Below the pieces are notes generated by a model. The model was not told the origin of the DNA. It searched no databases and saw only the letters and a list, made by a program, of their open reading frames with translations. The position numbers were made by a program, and so were the translations under genes. Shown one piece after another: positions 58,801-64,000 of a DNA stretch of 64,000 nucleotides. This stretch comes from Epinephelus fuscoguttatus (lineage: Eukaryota > Chordata > Actinopteri > Perciformes > Serranidae): the NCBI RefSeq assembly GCF_011397635.1, contig NC_064758.1, forward strand, positions 18,134,513-18,198,512, read 5' to 3'. The number at the start of each line of letters is the position of its first letter. Position 1 is the first letter of the stretch.

Positions 58801-61800
58801 CCAGAGCCTCTGGGCCCTGATAGCAAACACTCTGTCCCCTTTAGTTTTCAGCCAGGCCTCTGGAACAGACAAAAGACCTCTGCCTGAGGACCTCAAAGTA
58901 TGTCCTGGCATGTACGGCACCAAGAGGTCTTAGATATAGCAGGGAGAAAGACCATGAAGAGCCTTAAAAGTAATCAGTAAAATCCTAAAATCTATTCTAA
59001 AACATACTGGGAGCCAGTGTAAAGAGGCTAAAACTGAGTGAACACATCACTCCAGGGTCTGTGGGTCCAACGGGCAGGTACATCTGTGTATCATCAGCAT
59101 AAAAATGAAGAGACACCATGTCTCAGAATAATGTGCCCAAGAGGAAGCATGTACAAGGAGAATAAAATTGGTCCCCAGATCTGACCCCTGCGGCACACCA
59201 TACTTACGAGATAAACATGAAGAGAAGTGGTTATTAACAGAGACACAAAACATCCTTTTCATCATATAAGATGATTTTTGGGTTAAAACCAGGCAGTTTT
59301 TGATTGAATTGTAAAAGTATTATATTGTGTATTGTATTTGAATATTTCTGCATACTGGGGACCCTAAACAGTCTTGCAATTGCATAATTTGGGTATGACT
59401 GGAGAGCTGAGACTCCTGTGGATTCAATGGGCTAAATTTTGTTAATGTGTGTTGATATTAATTCCCACAGTAGCCATGTCATTGTAGTGAATACATTTTT
59501 GGAAAGTGAGATCACTGTATAAAAAAACCTTTTGTGACCTCTAGGATAATCACAGCCTCATGAAACTTTACAGCTACGGCTTAAGGTGTCTACGGGGGTT
59601 TCTGAACAGTTCCACAACAGAAGTGCTCGCCATCAAATTGCTGAAAAATGCATTGCTTACAGAAATCTCCAAATGCCAAATGTTTTGATATCAAATCACA
59701 ACATGGATTTTTCTTTAGTGTTCCTCAAATTCTTGGTGTTTTAATGAGGTATTTTGGAGGGAATTTTGACCATTTTCGTCAATTTTCGAGTGGTAAAATA
59801 AACTTTAATGCAAAAAAATCTGTGAAACAAATGGTATCAACCCAAAAATGTCTGCCACAACTTATTAAACTTAATTGAGCATGAGAATGGCCATCATATA
59901 CTTCCAACATAATGTTCTAAGCTCTAATACTCTCTAAACCTTAAACTTCGAATAGGTGTTTAAAGGTAGGGTCTGGAGGATTTTCCAGTTGCTGTTTGTA
60001 AACACACATTCAAATTCGGCCCCTCCTATCAGGCTCAACTCTCCTGGGTGTACAGAGCCCAGAGGTATGGAAGAAGGCTTCACAGAAGAGGTTCAGGCAA
60101 GGCTCGCGCTGGTGCACGCTCGGACACGCTCGGGCACGGTACCTGCGCTCTCTCATTGGCTGGGGAAATCTCCGCCCAGAAGCGGTCCGAGCTCACAAAA
60201 ACATCAAAATACAGTTAAAGGGCAGGAGCTCTGCAAACACAGTCACCACCACACATGAGTAAAAGCCCATAGGTGATGATTAAGCAGGATTTCATTTGTA
60301 TATGTCTATATTTTGTTTTGTTTGAAAATCCTCCAGATCCTACCTTTAACCAAAACATAGTGTTTATTAAACTTCATGACCAGAAAAACTTGACACAACG
60401 TGCTGTGCTGCATTTCAAATTAATCGTCAGGTTTCCTGTTTTCAGGTGATGTTTACTGCTTCTTTGTGGCATTTACTGTTGACCTGCTGTCTCCCCTGTC
60501 CCTCCCAAAAAAAGACAAAAATGGGTCTATGTTGAGTCTCTAGGGGTTAATAACATCCAGAGAAATGGCCTTTACTTTCTGTATTCAAATGTGGGTTTTA
60601 CTCATAGATGAACAGAGCAAAGCATCAAATAGGTTTTTCAAAATCATTGACATGTAACATATGCTGTGGCTGCAATGCATTCTGGTCCTGTGAGGCTGCT
60701 GTTGGTTGGGAAATACACATTTCTGCTCTCCTCTATGACTGACTTCTCCCTACATCTTAAATATTGGAGCACAGTGGTGAATCTAAGTTCTGATTTGTAT
60801 TGACACTACAATCTGACGTTTACTGGTATTGTTTTAGACTCCACTGAAACTTAGACTATTCTCTACACACTGTAATATAATAGTTTACCAGTTATCTTCA
60901 GGAATCAGAGGCAAATAGCAGCAGACAACAAAACATATAAGCAGTGGTCAATTTGTAGCAGTGTTCAAAGTATTGTTTACTGTATGACAGTATGAGTATT
61001 TTGAAATGGAGGGCTTAGTTAACCTCTGCTGTTTGTGGTCAGGAGGTGAGCCATCAGGTGGTGCTGACACATCTTCCACACCCCTTCACTTCCTGTGAAG
61101 GTGAAGTGGCTCAGACAGGACCAAAGTGCACTGACTGAGCTCAATCAAGAACTATACTTCCTGACAATCTCAAACCAGCTTTCATGTTTTGGAATAAAAG
61201 CTCAAAATATCACTATTGAACAGTAAATAATGATCTGTCTGGTAAAGCCCTGCTTTGTTTGAGTTACAGAGCACACTGCTCGGTCACAACAACTAAACTC
61301 ATGAGGTGACTTATGGTACAAAAGAGCAAGACGAGCACCTGCTCAGCATACGGGCTGAGTGTGATCACATTGACAGGGTGTGGCTTTATTCAGGGACTAG
61401 AGTGCACACAGGGTGGACCTTTGGTATTGACACAACATCTGTTGTCATACTGCTGCTGCAGACTCATTACAAAAGGGGAAATCCACCCTCAGACAGAGTT
61501 ACACTGTAAGATGGTACTGCTCTGTGGTGTTCAGTTGCTTTCTAGGACTTTTTGTTTTTGTATTGAAATGTAACTGGCTTTGTTTTTTATATCTAAATTA
61601 CCCCTGCCTGTTTTATCTACATCTGCTGCTGCTCAGTGACTTCCTTCATTTCCTAGAAAGCCTTCTGACACAAAAGCTGAGAATGAGTTTGAACTTGTTG
61701 CCAGACAATGTTGGCAAGTATGGGATGGAAATCAATATGACTGTAGATTATTTATTTCTATGTTAAGACACACTTCATGACCCTTATGATGTCATCTGAG

Positions 61801-62968
61801 CAATCTTGGCTTGGGTCTGAGTCTTAAACTTTTAACAGATGCTTTGGAACTGCATTGTGGGAAATGTAGGATCCTGTGTTGATTCAACCAAACCACACCT
61901 GCAGTCAAAGGCATTTTTACTTGGGAAGGTTCCTAATTGAGTGAAATGACCTGGAAGTATCCAAGTGTCAGTCATGACAGGAGCTGTTTGAATTCTCTTA
62001 AAGCTAGGAAAGGTGCTTCAATGCTTCCTTTATTGTCTCCTTTAGCATAGGACACACTAGACCACCCTTCCCACAATTCCTACAGCAGCAACATCTAAAG
62101 CAACGCACTGGTCAGCTGTTCTTTTGGGAAAAACTTTTTTTCAAAAACATATTGCTTCTTATATGCTTATTCTTTCATTATATTTCACATGTACTTATAT
62201 TTCCAATCTACCATTTTCTTCAATGGAGCCTTTCAGAGAAAATGTTTAACATGATTGTACTTGTATAACTGGAGCGACAATAAACATCTCACCAAGATCA
62301 TAATCAGGATATCAACCATAACAAAGACGTCTGTCTTTTGAGAAAAAGGGATGCTTTTAAATTCAACATGTTTGAAACTTAAGAATGATGATATGTAAAG
62401 TAGTGGGCCTAACCACTGCAATGATGATGCGCTTTGAGTAGTCCATCTTTGGTACATTTTAGTTTCATCACAGCAGACCCACATCGATAACATCTGACGT
62501 TGCATAATTAGGGAGCCTAGTGTAAGTGCACTCGGACTCTATTAGCACCATTGCTGTCTTTTCTTAAGTCCTTATAAAATGTCCTTGACCTCATGATGAT
62601 TTTCATCAAGGTCAGACAACAGTGGTTAGGAAAGGAGATTTTTTGACTCTAGTCTCTTTACCTGAACTTTTGTTGCTGAAATGTCATGATGTCATTTTCA
62701 CCCCAAACCTTAAATGCAACACATCTTAGGGCTGCATTGCATTCTAGTGTATATGAAAAAGTTATTACATTATAGTTATTCTCCCTGTGTGACTGCTGGA
62801 TGTTAATGAAAAATACAATTTAGAAAGAAGACTGTGTTTAAATTGGGATTTTTTTTTATAACTGAAAGATGTTCAGTCATTGAGTTGCATCAGAGCTGCT
62901 TCCTGTAGCACCTTAAATCCACTCTAAGACATATCTGTACGCATAGTTGATATGCATGTGATGCCTAT

Positions 62969-63026
<58 letters not shown>

Positions 63027-63523
63027 TCCTACCTCTTGTCTCTTTCTCTCCTGAGGTGAGATCAGTGTCAGGATACCTGTGTTCTTCACCTTTGAAAGAG
63101 ATAGAGAGAAACTATTGTTAAGCTCCCCATTCTGCTGTATATTTGAGACAGAGGTTGTTTTGAAACCGGTAAAAATTAAATGTTAATGACCCCAGCCTGT
63201 CAGACAGGCTCGGTGGATATTCTGACTTCCATAGCAAACTTAGCTGTTCTCTCTACACAGGCTCATAAAGTGTGGGAGTTAACGCAGCAGCATGTAAGAC
63301 TGTAAGCATTTAAAAAAAAAGAAGATTTTAGTTGGATGTCAGTTCAGCTACAGGTTTACCTGCGGCAGCTGGCTCCAGGTGAGCTGTGCCGGCCTGTAGC
63401 TCTTTACCACGATGCCCTGATCCTCCACTGGAGGTTCCACCACCACAAAGTCGTCCAGCAGCTCATCCTGGTTGGTGGAGTGCAACCCTCGCTCACGGAT
63501 CTCCTGGTAGAGGCGTGGCGTCG
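49592..63523 (-). CDS. arhgef16: Ephexin-family Rho guanine nucleotide exchange factor, ARHGEF16-like (C-terminal 492 aa; 5' exons off the right edge)
   Basis: Twelve exons join in phase: 63360-63523, 63033-63083, 58393-58553, 56071-56223, 55849-55978, 55477-55551, 55266-55358, 54960-55111, 52675-52860, 51452-51522, 49877-49978, 49592-49731. The first visible exon holds [10 protein letters not shown] and [15 protein letters not shown]. The DH domain runs from [12 protein letters not shown] through [17 protein letters not shown]. The PH domain begins [11 protein letters not shown] and continues through [15 protein letters not shown] to RARWIVAL. An SH3 domain follows ([26 protein letters not shown]). 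The protein ends ETNV, a class I PDZ ligand. Such GEFs act on RhoG, Rac or Cdc42 at the cortex. ARHGEF26 is the close alternative: RNSEGR and RMKRLR favour ARHGEF16, while ETNV recalls ARHGEF26. Confidence 0.85.
49838..49867. repeat. (AC)n tract just after an arhgef16 splice donor
   Basis: On the minus strand this is (TG)n starting 9 nt after the donor of the exon 49877-49978. Confidence 0.9.
50043..50488. mobile_element. MITE-like element in an arhgef16 intron
   Basis: The left end, TGCGTTCCATTGCAACAGGA, pairs imperfectly with the right end, CTTCCGAAGTAAATGGAATG. GAGTTCCCAGTTGG at the left is mirrored by CATTCCCAGCTC at the right. The element lies in the 1.5 kb intron between exons 51452 and 49978. 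No ORF. Confidence 0.5.
51790..52478. mobile_element. Element with TATTTTTCAAxCTG inverted ends in an arhgef16 intron
   Basis: The left end, TTAAAGGGTAATTTTCTGTA, followed by TTTTTCAACCTG, pairs with the right-hand GGGCACAGCTTGAAAAATAC and CTGAGTTACCATTTAA. ATTTAAATAAACAGTGATTT and ACTGTTTATTTAAATGGAGT inside it are inverted copies, so the body is also partly palindromic. No coding capacity. Confidence 0.6.
53525..54288. mobile_element. Palindromic element with a nested repeat (about 53818-54119)
   Basis: The left arm starts ACTTCACCCACAAAA and carries GTTAGTCATG and CATGCTCCCACGGAAAA. The right arm carries TTTTCCGTGGAGGCATG and CATGACTAATTGAT and ends TTTTGTGGGTGACGTATTTC, the mirror image. 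In the middle sits an unrelated stretch (GGTAAATGGACCTGCACTTG to GTGGACAACTCACTCTACC) that resembles a widespread fish repeat. Related palindromes are at 56553-57562 and, halved, at 39600-39960. Confidence 0.7.
54464..54764. repeat. MITE (TTAAAGGTCC family)
   Basis: It starts TTTAGAGTGTAGGATTTAG and ends near AATAGATGCCCCTAAATC and GAACCTT. Internal phrases match 30161-30771 and the split copy at 1622-4920. Confidence 0.65.
54765..54915. repeat. (ATCC)n plus adjoining dispersed repeat
   Basis: A CATC tetranucleotide run (about 54765-54796) leads into GCAATGCTTTCCAGCTCCTC and AAGGCGTTCCCAGGCCAGAC, phrases typical of a fish retroelement 3' region. It ends about 45 bp before the arhgef16 exon 54960-55111, on the donor side. 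Confidence 0.6.
55402..55429. repeat. (CAT)n trinucleotide tract
   Basis: A short pure CAT run of about nine units in the arhgef16 intron between exons 55477 and 55358. Confidence 0.9.
56395..56530. mobile_element. Fragment of a hAT-like element (GGGCTGGGCGATATGG end)
   Basis: It begins TAGGGCTGGGCGATATGG, a common fish hAT terminus, followed by ACGATATATTTGACC and ATCGATACTGCGACGATAT. The other terminus was not found. Confidence 0.55.
56553..57562. mobile_element. Palindromic element interrupted by a dispersed repeat
   Basis: The left terminus (GGAATACTTCACCCACTAAA) and right terminus (TTTGTGGGTGAAGTATTTC) mirror each other, as in the element at 53525-54288. The segment at about 56765-56940 (GTTTGCATGTTCTCC, AGTCCAAAGACATGCAGGTT) is a different, very common fish repeat inserted into it. 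Confidence 0.65.
58738..59275 (-). mobile_element. LINE reverse-transcriptase fragment on the minus strand
   Basis: Read on the minus strand, 59265-59047 encodes [11 protein letters not shown] followed by a worn continuation toward the YADD region. After an internal deletion, 59030-58741 encodes a stretch like [13 protein letters not shown], then [20 protein letters not shown], the C-terminal signature of fish L2-type RT proteins. It carries stops and frameshifts. It differs in sequence from the two copies near the left of the window. It lies in a 4.5 kb arhgef16 intron, in the same orientation as the gene. Confidence 0.8.
59964..60345. mobile_element. MITE with TTAA target duplication
   Basis: The ends AGGTAGGGTCTGGAGGATTT and AATCCTCCAGATCCTACCT are an inverted pair with one mismatch over about 20 bp. 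TTAA flanks both sides (59960-59963 and 60346-60349), as for piggyBac or Kolobok-type elements. It is 382 bp and has no transposase. Confidence 0.7.
62972..63024. repeat. (AC)n tract just after an arhgef16 splice donor
   Basis: A 53 bp AC run. On the minus strand it is (TG)n beginning 8 nt after the donor of the 51 nt exon 63033-63083. Confidence 0.95.
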
Positions 63524-64000
63524 CTGAGGATGGCATCGATTAACAACACTTAAGATTCAATTCAGAGTCTCAGTGTGCAGCAGTTTTAGAATTTGGCTTC
63601 ACGTGACTTTTTATGTCTCATAGGGAACATTTTTTTATGACTACAGAAGTTCAGAGGGCAAAAATTGGTTTCTAAACTGAAATATTTCTGTCACAATGAG
63701 CTTATGCATGAGGAATTCTGATGTTATTTACCCAAGAATCTGTCACATGCATTGAAAGAAGTTAATTGTAGGTAATTTGTTAAGTGTGAAAATTGAAAGG
63801 CGAAAGCAGAGCTGGAATCTGTCAACACAATAACACGAGCCACTCTGAGAATGAAAGCGTGGGAGGTGAGAACGCATCTGTTTGGGAAAAAAAAGCTGTT
63901 AGTGAGTTTGATTTAAACGCAGGTTTCTGCCTGCACTGTGTCGTTATGAGAATAATACAGAGACCACTAAGTTAATGAAAGGACACAGGTTTGATTCCTG

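Overview
The window is vertebrate nuclear DNA, most likely from a percomorph-type ray-finned fish. Genes are split into short exons with GT-AG introns. The intergenic and intronic DNA is full of CA/GT microsatellites, L2-clade LINE fragments ending in (ATTG)n, hAT-type MITEs and palindromic elements of the kind common in teleosts. Six protein-coding loci could be rebuilt exon by exon with matching splice phases. All exon coordinates below come from reading the sequence, not from database searches.

Region 1 (1-16.6 kb, minus strand): two tandem copies of a Gfo/Idh/MocA-family NAD(P)-dependent oxidoreductase. Copy B (10089-16168) is complete, with 13 coding exons and 427 aa. Copy A (374-5333) shows its first six coding exons and continues off the left edge. 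The copies share introns that are identical or about 98% identical, yet about 56 bp of coding exon 1 differs at 18 sites. Intron 1 of copy A holds a stack of transposons nested four deep. A broken L2-like LINE lies between the copies and a second, internally deleted relative sits inside copy B.

Region 2 (18.6-22.9 kb, plus): taf10, a histone-fold subunit of TFIID/SAGA, with 5 exons and 186 aa. Region 3 (24.1-41.1 kb, plus): ppih, the spliceosomal cyclophilin H, with 9 exons and 177 aa. Its 10.2 kb first intron carries an intact single-exon, antisense gpr160-like receptor gene (27878-28981).

Region 4 (43.4-48.6 kb, plus): ybx1, a Y-box cold-shock-domain protein, with 7 coding exons, 324 aa, a probable 3' UTR exon and a promoter dense in CCAAT boxes. 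Region 5 (48.6-64 kb, minus): the 3' twelve coding exons of an ephexin-type RhoGEF, best matched to arhgef16 (DH-PH-SH3 and a C-terminal ETNV PDZ ligand); the 5' exons lie beyond the right edge. ybx1 and arhgef16 converge tail to tail with poly(A) signals only about 40 bp apart. From general knowledge, ppih and ybx1 are also neighbours on human chromosome 1p34, so that pair looks like old synteny.

The genes do not form an operon. They share a theme of gene-expression machinery (taf10 in transcription, ppih in splicing, ybx1 in mRNA binding) but this is probably coincidental. The observations most worth following are the exon-1 divergence between the oxidoreductase copies, the 807 bp foldback element made of alternating GATATC and TAGTCAAAA units, and the antisense receptor gene nested in ppih.
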